64,000 nucleotides of DNA, taken from assembly GCA_003858485.1 (NCBI GenBank), contig RQYD01000008.1:107221-171220 (forward strand), written 5' to 3'. The notes beneath the pieces were generated by a model. The model did no database searches. It was not told the origin of the DNA and saw only the letters and a list, made by a program, of their open reading frames with translations. The position numbers were made by a program, and so were the translations under genes. The stretch comes from Clostridiales bacterium COT073_COT-073. Lineage in GTDB: Bacteria > Bacillota > Clostridia > Lachnospirales > Vallitaleaceae. Of this stretch, positions 35,361-43,743 are shown one piece after another. Each line of letters opens with the position of its first letter. Within the stretch, counting starts at the first letter, position 1.

Positions 35361-36578
35361 TTATACACTCAACTTTCCCACGTTCCTTGGAACAGTCTTT
35401 TTTAAGCTCGTTAAATGGGTGGGAACGAAAGCAATCTTGCGAAGCAAGTTGCGAAAGTGGAACCCATGTGCCCGCTCCTTGGAGCGGGATAGAGCCAAAA
35501 AAGACTGGCCTGCTTCTGTTAAAATTAGTTTCTTGTTTTCCTTAACCAAAAATCCCCGACCGATTAAATCGGCCGCTCTGGCTTCAATTTTGGTTTCTTT
35601 CCAATTCAAATGCTTGGAAATCGTAGCAATTCCATTTTCAATCTCGGCCCGCGGACTGTTTTCGTGGCGGAAAATATGAAAGAGCATGGTTAAGTCGGCA
35701 AATTCTTTGGCCTGTTGCCTGCGCCGTCTGGCGATTGCCACCAAGCCATTGTCCTTGCCAAAGACAAACACCAGTCCAAAGCTAAGTCCGGTCACCACTG
35801 CCATCATCCCGGAAATGGATACATCAATCCACATCGCCAGCCAAAAACCGGCAATTGCATTAGCCGCCCCAATAAGCACACTTAAAATCAATAATTTTTT
35901 TATATCTTTGGTTAAAAGATATGCCGTAGCTGCCGGCCCAATCATAAAGGCAATTACCAGCACCGATCCAACTGCTTCAAAAGCACCGACAGCTGTAATC
36001 GACACAATACTCATCAGGGCATAGTGCATGATTACCGGTGAAAAACCTAAGGCCACTGCCAAATTTTCATCAAAGGTCGTCAATTTTAATTCTTTAAAGA
36101 AAATGACCACAAATCCAATATTCAAAAGTAAAATAAAGCCCATGGTATATAATGCACGCGGACCAAGATCAGCCCCGTCAACCACCAGCCGCTGAGAGGG
36201 CGCAAAAATCAATTCTCCCAAAAGCACACAGCGGGTATCCAAATGCACATTTTTAGCCAGCATGGAAATCAGCAAAATGGCAATACTAAATAAAAACGGA
36301 AAGACAATCCCGATCGCTGAATCTTCTGACATTTGTTTGGTCCGGTTCAACACTTCCGTAAAATATACTGTAAAAAGTCCCATCAATGCAGCTCCTGCAA
36401 TTAACAGAGGCGAGCCCAGGTCATGAGTGACAAAAAATGCCAGCACGATTCCCAATAAAACGGTATGACTAATTGCATCTGTCATCATTGACATTTGCCG
36501 CAAAATCAAAAAGGTACCGGGAATAGCACAGGCGGCCACCACCACCACTGCAATCAATTGAATCTCAAAGTAAACCAT
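35361..36578 (-). CDS. Metal ABC transporter permease with winged-helix domain and repeat-derived tail
   Basis: The 405-residue protein has an ABC-3 type metal permease domain (residues 1-275, eight or nine segments; FEAVGSVLVIAFMIGPAATA is typical). A cytoplasmic domain follows that looks like a winged helix (FADLTMLFHIFRHENSPRAE to LILTEAGQSF, ~290-358). The last 46-47 residues (from LALSRSKERAHG) are encoded by the palindromic element at 35367-35507. They match translations of other element copies, so they are an insertion-derived tail and not part of the family. It is the second permease of the importer, with its start overlapping the preceding permease by 14 bases. Confidence 0.88.
   Translation of the reverse strand: MVYFEIQLIAVVVVAACAIPGTFLILRQMSMMTDAISHTVLLGIVLAFFVTHDLGSPLLIAGAALMGLFTVYFTEVLNRTKQMSEDSAIGIVFPFLFSIAILLISMLAKNVHLDTRCVLLGELIFAPSQRLVVDGADLGPRALYTMGFILLLNIGFVVIFFKELKLTTFDENLAVALGFSPVIMHYALMSIVSITAVGAFEAVGSVLVIAFMIGPAATAYLLTKDIKKLLILSVLIGAANAIAGFWLAMWIDVSISGMMAVVTGLSFGLVFVFGKDNGLVAIARRRRQQAKEFADLTMLFHIFRHENSPRAEIENGIATISKHLNWKETKIEARAADLIGRGFLVKENKKLILTEAGQSFLALSRSKERAHGFHFRNLLRKIAFVPTHLTSLKKTVPRNVGKLSV
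35367..35507. repeat. Palindromic-element family copy inside the 3' end of a permease gene
   Basis: The left terminal repeat ACTCAACTTTCCCA is at 35367-35380, followed by the family's GTTCCTTGGAACAGTCTTTT module. A CTTGCGAAGCAAG mini-hairpin lies at 35437-35449 and the GCCAAAAAAGACTG junction at 35494-35507. The right terminal repeat is missing. The copy lies within the reading frame of the metal permease and provides its stop codon region. Confidence 0.85.
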
Positions 36579-37692
36579 AATTTGCCTCCTTTATCAATCC
36601 ATTCTCTGTCAAGTGGTTCCGCCCCTCTGTGGTAATCACATAGCAATCCTTTTGCGCCTGAGCAGCATATCCCATTTCCACCAGTTTTTCCAAAATCTGG
36701 CGATATTGTTTTTCAATTTTTTTATCGCAACTCATACAAATGGCCTCAATTGCATGGGCATGCTCATTTTCATGCTGTCTGGATAAATAATATAAATTCA
36801 TCAGCACTTTATCGCGGCCAATACTCTTTACATTTTGATAATGCCTGATCTGCCGCCATAACAGTCCCCGATTTGGTGCAAAGACCAAACTGATCAGGAC
36901 AAAAATGCTCAGCACCAGAACAATCGCCGGTCCGGTCGGCATATTGCGAACTGAAGAACTGATCAATGTACCAATCAGTCCAGATAAACCACCAAATATT
37001 CCGGCCAGAAGAACCATAATGGAAAGTCGGTCTGTCCATTGTCTGGCTCCAACTGCCGGTGAAACCAGCATGGCACTCATTAAAATAACTCCCACCGTTT
37101 GCAGTCCGGCCACTACCGCCAGTACTGTCATGGCCGACAATAAAAAGCTGATTTTTCTGGTTGAAAAACCTAAACTATCAGCATATTCCGGATTAAAGAC
37201 ATAGAGTTTTAATTCTTTCCAAAACAGTATGATCAAAATAATTAAGACCACACCGACTGCCAGTAATTCATAGACCTCTCTTTTCAGCATAGTCGATGCC
37301 TGTCCAAAAATAAATTTTTCCATTCCCGCCTGATTGGAATTGGGAATTCTTTGAATATAAGTCATCAGCACCAAACCTAAGCCAAAAAAAGAAGATAAAA
37401 TAATGGCCAAAGCACTGTCAAATTTAATTTTAGAATATTTGACCACAGTTTTGACTACAAAAATAGAGAGCAAGCCGGCTGCCACTGCACCAAATAAAAA
37501 CAAATTGGTGTCTTTGGCACCAAAGGCCATAAAGGCCAAACAAATTCCCGGCAGTGCCGAATGAGAAATCGCATCACCAACCAGCGCTTCCTTCTTTAAA
37601 ACCACAAAACTACCAAGCATACCAGCTGATATTCCTAAAAGCATTGCTCCCAGCGCTACAATTTGAGTAGTATAATCTGAAAATACATTCAT
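36565..37692 (-). CDS. Metal ABC transporter permease with C-terminal winged-helix-like domain
   Basis: The 375-residue membrane protein of the ABC-3 family has LGSFVVLKKEALVGDAISHS near the N-terminus and LQTVGVILMSAMLVSPAVGA near residue 200, both typical of Mn/Zn/Fe permeases. After about residue 275 a soluble domain of 100 residues follows with a winged-helix look (VLMNLYYLSRQHENEHAHAI, then LEKLVEMGYAAQAQKDCYVI). Two permeases, one ATPase and one binding protein are the TroABCD/SitABCD layout, which favours manganese or iron over zinc. The His-rich HENEHAHAIEAICMSCDKK stretch might bind metal and sense it. Confidence 0.9.
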   Translation of the reverse strand: MNVFSDYTTQIVALGAMLLGISAGMLGSFVVLKKEALVGDAISHSALPGICLAFMAFGAKDTNLFLFGAVAAGLLSIFVVKTVVKYSKIKFDSALAIILSSFFGLGLVLMTYIQRIPNSNQAGMEKFIFGQASTMLKREVYELLAVGVVLIILIILFWKELKLYVFNPEYADSLGFSTRKISFLLSAMTVLAVVAGLQTVGVILMSAMLVSPAVGARQWTDRLSIMVLLAGIFGGLSGLIGTLISSSVRNMPTGPAIVLVLSIFVLISLVFAPNRGLLWRQIRHYQNVKSIGRDKVLMNLYYLSRQHENEHAHAIEAICMSCDKKIEKQYRQILEKLVEMGYAAQAQKDCYVITTEGRNHLTENGLIKEANYGLL

Positions 37693-37696
37693 ATCC

Positions 37697-38437
37697 TCAC
37701 TCCTTTATAGCTTCACCGGAAGTCCGATAGGTTTTTTTCAAATTTTCCTCCGTAAATACTTCTGCCGTTGGTCCGCTGGCAATTAACTGTGTATTCAGCA
37801 AAGTCACCCAATCAAAATATTCCGGCACTGTCTGGAGGTCATGGTGAACTACTACTACTGTTTTTCCAGTATCTCTAAGCGCTTTTAAAATATCAATCAC
37901 CGCTTTTTCTGTCCGCGCATCAACTCCCTGAAATGGTTCATCCATAAAATAAATTTCCGCATCCTGAACCAGTGCTCTGGCCAGAAAAACCCTTTGCTGC
38001 TGGCCACCGGACAACTGGCTGATTTGACGATTTTTAAACTCCAGCATCCCAACTTTATCAAGAGCTTCCAGGGCCATTTTCTTTTCTGCCTTGCCAATCC
38101 GCTTAATCCAACCGGCCGCACCATAGCGCCCCATGCAAACAACATCCAGCACTGTAGTTGGAAAGTCCCAGTCAACACTGCCTCTTTGCGGAACATAGCC
38201 AATCCGTTTTCTTTGGGTCTGATAAGGCTTACCCCAAAAAAGAGCCGTCCCCGACACCGGTTTTAAAAGCCCCAGCATGGCTTTGATCAAAGTTGATTTC
38301 CCTGCACCATTCGGTCCGACCACTGCCATTAAAACGCCCTCAGGGACGTGGAAATCCACGTCCCAAAGTACAGGTTTTACATGGTAGGCAACTGTCATGT
38401 CTTCAACATTAATAATATAATTTTCCTCTTTTTTCAT
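37697..38437 (-). CDS. Metal ABC transporter ATP-binding protein
   Basis: This 246-residue cytoplasmic ATPase energises the importer. It shows Walker [19 protein letters not shown] (residues ~38-55), Q-loop [19 protein letters not shown] (the SVDWDFP signature is typical of Mn/Zn-type ATPases), signature [16 protein letters not shown], Walker [14 protein letters not shown] and the switch His VVHHDL. It follows the binding-protein gene by 30 bases and precedes the permease gene by 4 bases, so the four genes form one operon. Confidence 0.95.
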   Translation of the reverse strand: MKKEENYIINVEDMTVAYHVKPVLWDVDFHVPEGVLMAVVGPNGAGKSTLIKAMLGLLKPVSGTALFWGKPYQTQRKRIGYVPQRGSVDWDFPTTVLDVVCMGRYGAAGWIKRIGKAEKKMALEALDKVGMLEFKNRQISQLSGGQQQRVFLARALVQDAEIYFMDEPFQGVDARTEKAVIDILKALRDTGKTVVVVHHDLQTVPEYFDWVTLLNTQLIASGPTAEVFTEENLKKTYRTSGEAIKE

Positions 38438-38467
38438 GATTAAATGCCCCCATTATCCTCTTAATTT

Positions 38468-39508
38468 TTATTTTAATGCCCCCACTATGACATCAATGTT
38501 TTCTTTAAACATACCAATATAAGTCTCGGCAGCACCGGTTCCCAAAGAATCGGAGTATAACTCACCACCGATAGCAACATCAAAACCCTTGGCTTTGACC
38601 GCTTCTTGTAAAGCTTCAACAGTCTTTTTCGGTACGGATGATTCTACAAAGATGGCCTTGATTTTGTTTTCAACAATAAATCCTGCCAATTCTCTGACAT
38701 CTGAGGGCGCCGCTTCCGATTCAGTCGAAATTCCCTGCAGACCGCGAACATCAAAACCATATTCTTCTCCAAAATAATTAAATGCATCATGAGCGGTAAT
38801 CAATACTCTGGCTGATTCCGGCACCAGGGCGATTTGTTCTCTGATATAAGCATCCAACTCATCCAGTTCCTTGACGTATTTGGCATAATTATCTTCAAAA
38901 TATTGCTTATCTTTTTCACTTAATTTAATATATGTATCGGTCACATTACGAGCCGCCAACTTCCAATTGGCAACGCTAAACCAAATATGCGGATCATGCG
39001 GCGATTCATCAAAACTCAGTAATTTATCTTCGGGAATCGACTTACCAACTTCAGCCACTAATTTATTGGCTGATTCCAGCCTGGAAAAGACTTCTCCCAT
39101 TTGCCCTTCCAAATGCAGGCCGTTAATTACTACCATATCAGCTTCCTGAAGCTTAGTAATATCGCCGGCGGTCGGTTGATATAAATGAGGATCTACTCCC
39201 GCTGCCATCAGTCCCTTGACTTCAACCTTATCTCCACCAATAATTTTTGCCAAATCAGTTAGCATAGTAGAAGTAGCCATAATTTTATACTTCTTTTCAT
39301 CATTTTGACTGGTTGTTTTTTCTTGAGTTTTTTCTTGAGTCTTTTCTTTTGCCTGATCATTCATTTGCTCTCCACCTTTTTGACAGGCGGTTAAAGTCAA
39401 CAGCAAAGTCAGAGCCAAAATTAAGGCTGTACCTTTTTTCAAGGCAGAGGTCATTTTTGAAATAGTTACCATTTTTTGATTTTCCATTGCTTGATTGTCT
39501 TTTTTCAT
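38468..39508 (-). CDS. Metal-binding lipoprotein of the Mn/Zn/Fe ABC importer (ZnuA/TroA type)
   Basis: The 346-residue cluster-9 solute-binding protein has a signal with lipobox LTLTACQKG (Cys near residue 43) and a Lys/Glu/Gln/Thr linker. The metal ligand candidates are in order: GVDPHLYQPTAGD, INGLHLEGQMGEVF, ITAHDAFNYFGEEYG and GELYSDSLG. The third ligand is His as in TroA/ZnuA, not Glu as in PsaA. There is no His-rich loop, which argues against a dedicated zinc protein. Two Fur-like boxes lie upstream. The exact start among several Met codons is unsure since no strong ribosome site is seen. Confidence 0.92.
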   Translation of the reverse strand: MKKDNQAMENQKMVTISKMTSALKKGTALILALTLLLTLTACQKGGEQMNDQAKEKTQEKTQEKTTSQNDEKKYKIMATSTMLTDLAKIIGGDKVEVKGLMAAGVDPHLYQPTAGDITKLQEADMVVINGLHLEGQMGEVFSRLESANKLVAEVGKSIPEDKLLSFDESPHDPHIWFSVANWKLAARNVTDTYIKLSEKDKQYFEDNYAKYVKELDELDAYIREQIALVPESARVLITAHDAFNYFGEEYGFDVRGLQGISTESEAAPSDVRELAGFIVENKIKAIFVESSVPKKTVEALQEAVKAKGFDVAIGGELYSDSLGTGAAETYIGMFKENIDVIVGALK

Positions 39509-39577
39509 AATTACGTTTTTTGCTATCTGAATTTCACTCTTTACATTTAGTCATTTTTATTATATAATGGTACAAAT

Positions 39578-39596
39578 GATACTGATTATTGTTATC
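39578..39596. promoter_or_regulatory. Fur-like box 1 upstream of the metal importer
   Basis: GATACTGATTATTGTTATC matches 15 of 19 positions of the classical Fur box (GATAATGATAATCATTATC). It overlaps the -35 region of a promoter whose -10 is a perfect TATAAT at 39559-39564 on the minus strand. Metal-dependent repression is inferred; Fur, Zur and PerR boxes cannot be told apart reliably by eye. Confidence 0.55.
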
Positions 39597-39697
39597 GAAC
39601 AACTTGTTTTTCTCTTTATAAAACTAGTGTATTCCTTTGATCAGTAGCATTTGCAGATTGAAATATCACTCGCAAATAATCCTCCTTTGATGTAATT

Positions 39698-39716
39698 GAT
39701 AATGACTATCATTATC
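39698..39716. promoter_or_regulatory. Fur-like box 2 upstream of the metal importer
   Basis: GATAATGACTATCATTATC matches 17 of 19 positions of the classical Fur box and is itself an inverted repeat. It lies about 190 bases upstream of the binding-protein start and 50 bases after the end of the yaaA gene. Confidence 0.75.
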
Positions 39717-39767
39717 ATAAAGGAACCTGAATAATTTGTCAAGTGAAAATTTCATTTTTTACATTTT

Positions 39768-40505
39768 TTAGATAAATACCATTGTCTTGGCATCTGACCA
39801 CTCCTCCGAAAAATGTAATCCCATACCTGTAAATTCTTTTATCCTGTCCAGATCATTAATTTGATTTTCTGCTAAAAAACGGACCATTTCTCCTCTTGCC
39901 ATCTTAGCTAAAGTACCTTTTTGCTTGACTTTACCATTAACTAACTCGCCAAATTCAATGGTCACAAAAGTATCCTGCGGCTGAATATATTTTTCTATTG
40001 CCTGCGAATACTCTTTGGATGCCAAATTTAAAATTATTCTATCCTCATCCAATAATTCCTGGTATAAGCTCTCTCCCCAAAAATCATATAGATTCTTTTT
40101 CCCATCCACATATAATTTGGCCTGCATCTCCAGGCGGTATGGCGTCACTCCGTCAAAGGGTGCCAGCAGTCCATAAAAGCCGGATAATATCCGTAAATGT
40201 TCTTGCACATAGTTAATTGCTTTTTCAGTAAATACCTTTGGCGCCATATGCTGATATTGCAAACCCTCATACGCCAAAATCGCCGGGGTTAAGTTTTTTC
40301 TTAAATCTATTTGTGCAAACCGTTCAAAATTAAGCTCAGCTAATTTATCATTGCATTTCCACAGGGACTTAGCCTCTTCATAGGATAATTGTTTGATGAC
40401 TTGACTTAATACCTCCGCCTGCCTGATAAATCCTGGCAGAGCAGTGACTGCAAAGGTATCAGTATCCATATTCATTTTTTTGGCTGGGGAAATAATAATC
40501 TTCAT
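39768..40505 (-). CDS. yaaA: Peroxide stress protein YaaA
   Basis: The 245-residue cytoplasmic protein of the YaaA/DUF328 family has the start MKIIISPAKKMNM, YEGLQYQHMAPKVF, LRILSGFYGLLAPFDGVTPY (residues ~115-134) and KNLYDFWGESLYQELL as family marks. In E. coli YaaA binds DNA and limits iron-driven peroxide damage. Here it stands next to a peroxiredoxin gene and a Fur-controlled metal importer, which fits an oxidative-stress and iron/manganese theme. The two stress genes are separated by a hairpin-rich repeat stretch. Confidence 0.94.
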   Translation of the reverse strand: MKIIISPAKKMNMDTDTFAVTALPGFIRQAEVLSQVIKQLSYEEAKSLWKCNDKLAELNFERFAQIDLRKNLTPAILAYEGLQYQHMAPKVFTEKAINYVQEHLRILSGFYGLLAPFDGVTPYRLEMQAKLYVDGKKNLYDFWGESLYQELLDEDRIILNLASKEYSQAIEKYIQPQDTFVTIEFGELVNGKVKQKGTLAKMARGEMVRFLAENQINDLDRIKEFTGMGLHFSEEWSDAKTMVFI

Positions 40506-40530
40506 AATATTCTTTCTTTCTGGAATTTAA

Positions 40531-40660
40531 AAGTTAGCAAACTGTTTGCCGCCATCAGACCAAATGCTTCGCATTAAATTCCTGGCCACAGTCCCCGGGC
40601 AATCGGCTATACGAATTGCCCGCGTGGACATTGGTTTTGCAAGCAAAGCCAATTATTCAG
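40531..40660. repeat. Hairpin-cluster repeat sharing a block with the 44.8-kb repeat
   Basis: The gap between yaaA and the peroxiredoxin gene contains GCAAACTGTTTGC (40537-40549), ATGCTTCGCAT around 40564-40574, GGGCAAT/ATTGCCC (40597-40603 and 40615-40621) and TTGGTTTTGCAAGCAAAGCCAA. TCAGACCAAATGCTTCGCAT is shared word for word with the spacer of the duplicated repeat near 44793, so it belongs to a dispersed family. Confidence 0.55.
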
Positions 40661-40693
40661 GCACTTACAGTTAAAAATTATCGTGTAGTTACT

Positions 40694-41149
40694 CTAATTC
40701 AATTCACGAAGCATTTGCGCCGGATTATCGGCTGCCTTAACTTTATCAAATGCTTTGATGATAATGCCTGTTTCATCAATTAAATAAGTGGTCCTGACAA
40801 TTCCCATCACTTTTTTGCCATACATATTTTTTTCCTGCCAAACATCATAGGCTTTAATACAATTTAATTCGGTGTCCGCCAGCAAAGGAAAGGGCAGCTG
40901 ATACTTTTCTTCAAATTTTTTATGTGAAGCTTCACTGTCCTTACTCACTCCCAGTACCACTGCGCCTTTTTCGCCAAATTGCGGATGCAAGTCAGCAAAA
41001 CCGCAAGCCTGAGCAGTACAGCCCGGAGTATTATCCCTGGGATAAAAATATAAAATAACCTTTTGCCCCCGATAATCTTCCAGGGTATGAATTATCCCAT
41101 TTTGATCCGGTAATTTAAAATCAGGCGCCTTAGTTCCAACCGCTAACAT
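40694..41149 (-). CDS. bcp: Thiol peroxidase of the Bcp/PrxQ family
   Basis: This 151-residue thioredoxin-dependent peroxiredoxin reduces hydrogen peroxide and organic peroxides. YFYPRDNTPGCTAQACGFAD near residue 45 holds the peroxidatic Cys and, five residues on, the resolving Cys, the alpha-type PrxQ arrangement. GVSKDSEASHKKFEEKYQLP and FPLLADTE follow as expected. A PerR/Fur-like box overlaps the region just upstream of its ribosome site (AAGGAGG), which supports peroxide or metal control. Confidence 0.95.
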   Translation of the reverse strand: MLAVGTKAPDFKLPDQNGIIHTLEDYRGQKVILYFYPRDNTPGCTAQACGFADLHPQFGEKGAVVLGVSKDSEASHKKFEEKYQLPFPLLADTELNCIKAYDVWQEKNMYGKKVMGIVRTTYLIDETGIIIKAFDKVKAADNPAQMLRELN

Positions 41150-41159
41150 AGGTTCCTCC

Positions 41160-41174
41160 TTATAGTCATTATCA
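41160..41174. promoter_or_regulatory. PerR/Fur-like box in front of bcp
   Basis: TTATAGTCATTATCA matches 13 of 15 positions of the PerR consensus (TTATAATNATTATAA) and also 13 of 15 of the 7-1-7 Fur consensus. It lies between the likely -10 region and the ribosome site of the peroxiredoxin gene. Confidence 0.5.
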
Positions 41175-41229
41175 TTCTTTTACTGATCCATCCGCTTAAA
41201 ATGCCTTTGATAATTTGTTGTATTTATTC

Positions 41230-41421
41230 ACTCAACTTTCCCACAGTCTTTTTTGGCTCTATCCCGCTCCGGAGAGCGGGCACATGGGTTCCCCCGCTTT
41301 CGCAACTTACTTTGTAAAGTGGCTTGCGGTTACACACCGCTTTCGCACTTTTCTACGAAAAGATGCTTCCGCGGCACACGCCATAAAAAAGACTGTTCCA
41401 GGGAACGTGGGAAAGTTGAGT
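41230..41421. repeat. Complete palindromic-element family copy (192 bp)
   Basis: ACTCAACTTTCCCA (41230-41243) and TGGGAAAGTTGAGT (41408-41421) are perfect 14-bp terminal inverted repeats. The inside holds CAGTCTTTTTTGGC and GCCATAAAAAAGACTG, a second nested inverted repeat, a CCGCTCCGGAGAGCGG hairpin, and CTTTCGCAACTT-type modules. It is the longest copy with both ends intact, and apart from the hairpin modules codes for nothing credible. Confidence 0.9.
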
Positions 41422-41662
41422 TATTCATTTCAAATCAAAAAAATTATACAAATTATTCTGGTAAGTAAAACCATTACCATATAATTTTTAGTATGATATG
41501 AAATTTTCTTAAAAAAGCTTTTGTTTTAATTATTATATCCCTATTTATTTATATTTTCAAGTTTTGTTTGTTAAGAAATGGATCCCTGTTCGGTTTTTTT
41601 GAACTATGTCATTCTTCTGTTTGCCAAGTCTCCAGAGCAGGCAATAATTTCCCATACTATAT

Positions 41663-41704
41663 AAAAAACTTTTGCCTCCGAAGTTCTTCTTCCAAAGCAA
41701 AAGT
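41663..41704 (-). terminator. Terminator-like hairpin after the DUF3791-like remnant
   Basis: ACTTTTGC and GCAAAAGT (within 41663-41704) pair. The minus strand ends in TTTTTTATA directly after the stem. It lies 12 bases after the remnant's stop codon. Confidence 0.6.
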
Positions 41705-41715
41705 CTTCTCATATT

Positions 41716-41923
41716 CTACCAAGCCGGCTTTCCGGTTTGAATGAAATGATCAATATCTTTAAATGCATTTTCCAAATGCTCAGTATGATAAAAATCATAC
41801 ATATCATATACTCATTGAGTAATTCCCAACTCATCCCACTGTTTCAAAACATCCATGTATTTCTTTTTTATATTCCGCATATCGCTCTAGCAAATAAATA
41901 AAAAAATCAGATTGTTTACTCAT
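41716..41923 (-). pseudogene. Broken DUF3791-like gene
   Basis: From ATG 41923 (after AGGGGTGAT) the reading is MSKQSDFFIYLLERYAEYKK, then a frameshift, then VLKQWDELGITQ, a stop codon, and YDMYDFYHTEHLENAFKDID with DHFIQTGKPAW at the end. Together these make a protein of about 69 residues in two frames with one internal stop. The style matches small DUF3791 proteins, which often stand beside DUF3990 genes in gut clostridia, where a toxin-antitoxin-like role has been suspected. No partner gene is visible here. I rate the family match as probable, the inactivation as clear. Confidence 0.6.
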
Positions 41924-42210
41924 ATTCATCACCCCTGATATGCTGCGAAAAAGCGTAAATTAGGCTGAATAATTGGGTTTTTGACTTTAATGTTACTACC
42001 ACGAAAAAGTTTCAAAACAACTTCCTCTCTTTTTTGCCTGTTTTTACATTTCCTATTTCCTTGCTCCAATCTGGTATTCAAAGGCTTTTCATAATTTAAT
42101 TTGCAAAAATTTCCTTTAAAAATTCTCCTTTACTCAACAAAACAATACATAAGATCAATTTTTCCAAGCGAAAAATATAAATCATCATATATAGTATACC
42201 GTGGACATTT

Positions 42211-42903
42211 CTATTTCACAAACAGATTAAATTTAGTGTCATCACCTTTCGCATCCCCCTCTGTCATCCTCCCCTTCTCCAAAACCAAAGAGCGCATCGC
42301 TATGCGCTCGGCAAATTCTTCGTCATGAGTAACAATCAGTATCATCATCCCTTGCTTTGATAAGTCCAGCATGATCCGGCAAATTCCTTCAATACTTTCT
42401 CTGTCTAAGGCTGAAGTCGGCTCATCAAAGCAAAGCACTTGCGGCGAAAGCATACATGCTCTGGCAATTGCCACTCTTTGTTTTTGCCCACCGGAAAGCT
42501 GAAACGGATATTGATCGGCCTTATCTTCAATTCCCAATTGTTTTAATAACTCTACTGCCCGCTTTTTCATTTCATTTTCCCCCTGCTTTAAAAGTCGGGG
42601 AGCCAGCAATAGATTTTCCATCACATTCTTGTGGGGAAATAAATTATAGTTTTGAAAAACCAAACCAATTTTTTCAGCAATCGACAAGCCTTTATTTTCA
42701 ACCATTATATCAATTTCATCTATCAGGATCTGTCCACTATCCGGTTTTTCCAGTCGATTAAGGCAGCGCAGCAAGGTGGTCTTTCCCTCACCGGATTTTC
42801 CTCTCAGACATACAATCTCCCCTGGCTGAACAACAAATGAAACCTGATTTAAAACTATATTATTCCCATAAGACTTGCTTAATGCTTTTACTTGTAAGCT
42901 CAT
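42211..42903 (-). CDS. Polar amino acid ABC transporter ATP-binding protein
   Basis: The 230-residue ATPase starts at ATG 42903 (MSLQVKALSKSYGNN) behind CAGGAG. Walker A LRGKSGEGKTTLLRCLNRLE, the Q-loop VFQNYNLFPHKNVMENLLLA typical of GlnQ/HisP-type proteins, signature QLSGGQKQRVAIARA, Walker B VLCFDEPTSALD and the switch His IVTHDEEFAERI are all present. It powers uptake by the permease encoded just upstream. A T-box leader at the head of this unit suggests histidine as the cargo. Confidence 0.94.
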   Translation of the reverse strand: MSLQVKALSKSYGNNIVLNQVSFVVQPGEIVCLRGKSGEGKTTLLRCLNRLEKPDSGQILIDEIDIMVENKGLSIAEKIGLVFQNYNLFPHKNVMENLLLAPRLLKQGENEMKKRAVELLKQLGIEDKADQYPFQLSGGQKQRVAIARACMLSPQVLCFDEPTSALDRESIEGICRIMLDLSKQGMMILIVTHDEEFAERIAMRSLVLEKGRMTEGDAKGDDTKFNLFVK

Positions 42904-42935
42904 TTTCAACTCCTGTTTGCCTAATAACTCAGCTT

Positions 42936-43577
42936 TCAATAATATTCCATTTTCTTTTCCACATAACTGAGCAATTTGGTTAATATTGCAATAATCAATA
43001 AATAAATAGCACCAATAAAAAGATATGGCGTAAAGCTGGAAAAAGTATTCGATACTGACTTGGCTGCCTTCATCAAGTCACTGACCCCAAGAATATAAAC
43101 CAGAGAAGTATCTTTGACTAAAGTAATCACCTCATTGGCGACTGCTGTCCACACATTTTTAATAACCTGCGGTAAAATGATCCGGGTAAAGGTTTGAAAC
43201 CGGGTCAATCCCAGTACCGCTCCTGCTTCCCATTGTCCAATATCAATCGACTGGATCCCGCCCCGGAAAATTTCCGCAAAATAAGCAGCATAGTTTAATA
43301 CAAATGCAATGGCAATCGCCTCGTACCGGCCAAAGGCATAGCCGATCACCGGTACAAAAGGAAAGCCAAAAAACAAAAACATCAGTTGCAATAAAAGCGG
43401 AGTTCCTCTCATCAAAGTAATATATCCGGCCACCAGATTTTGCACCAGTCGGCTGCCACTTCGCCTCAAGGCCGCAACCACTACCCCTAATGGCAATGAA
43501 AATACCAATGTAATCAAAAACACGGAAATAGATACTTTAAATCCTTCACCAGTCATTGGCAATAACATCTTCCACAT
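42936..43577 (-). CDS. Polar amino acid ABC transporter permease
   Basis: The 213-residue HisM/GlnP-type permease has five membrane segments. LITLVFSLPLGVVVAALRRS and TLMRGTPLLLQLMFLFFGFP are the typical N-terminal signatures. EIFRGGIQSIDIGQWEAGAV is the loop that meets the ATPase. ITLVKDTSLVYILGVSDLM is also characteristic. It is the only permease, so it probably works as a homodimer. It lies between the binding protein and ATPase genes. Confidence 0.94.
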   Translation of the reverse strand: MWKMLLPMTGEGFKVSISVFLITLVFSLPLGVVVAALRRSGSRLVQNLVAGYITLMRGTPLLLQLMFLFFGFPFVPVIGYAFGRYEAIAIAFVLNYAAYFAEIFRGGIQSIDIGQWEAGAVLGLTRFQTFTRIILPQVIKNVWTAVANEVITLVKDTSLVYILGVSDLMKAAKSVSNTFSSFTPYLFIGAIYLLIIAILTKLLSYVEKKMEYY

Positions 43578-43743
43578 AACTTTCCCTTTCCCACATAATA
43601 TTTCATATTATTCTGACTGTATTTAAGTGTAATGCTATTACTGAAAATGTAATCTTTTCGGCTACACTAAACCGGCTCAGCCCACAAATCTTCCATATCT
43701 CTTTTCAGGTACTTGACTGCTCCAGCCAGTTAAACCAATGCCT

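Larger units (their letters stand above)
41427..42210. other. Gene-poor stretch with one remnant
   Basis: Between the palindromic element and the ATPase gene at 42211 I see only the DUF3791-like remnant (41716-41923) with its hairpin terminator. The rest (41427-41660 and 41924-42210) is AT-rich and carries no open frame or motif I can support. Confidence 0.6.
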
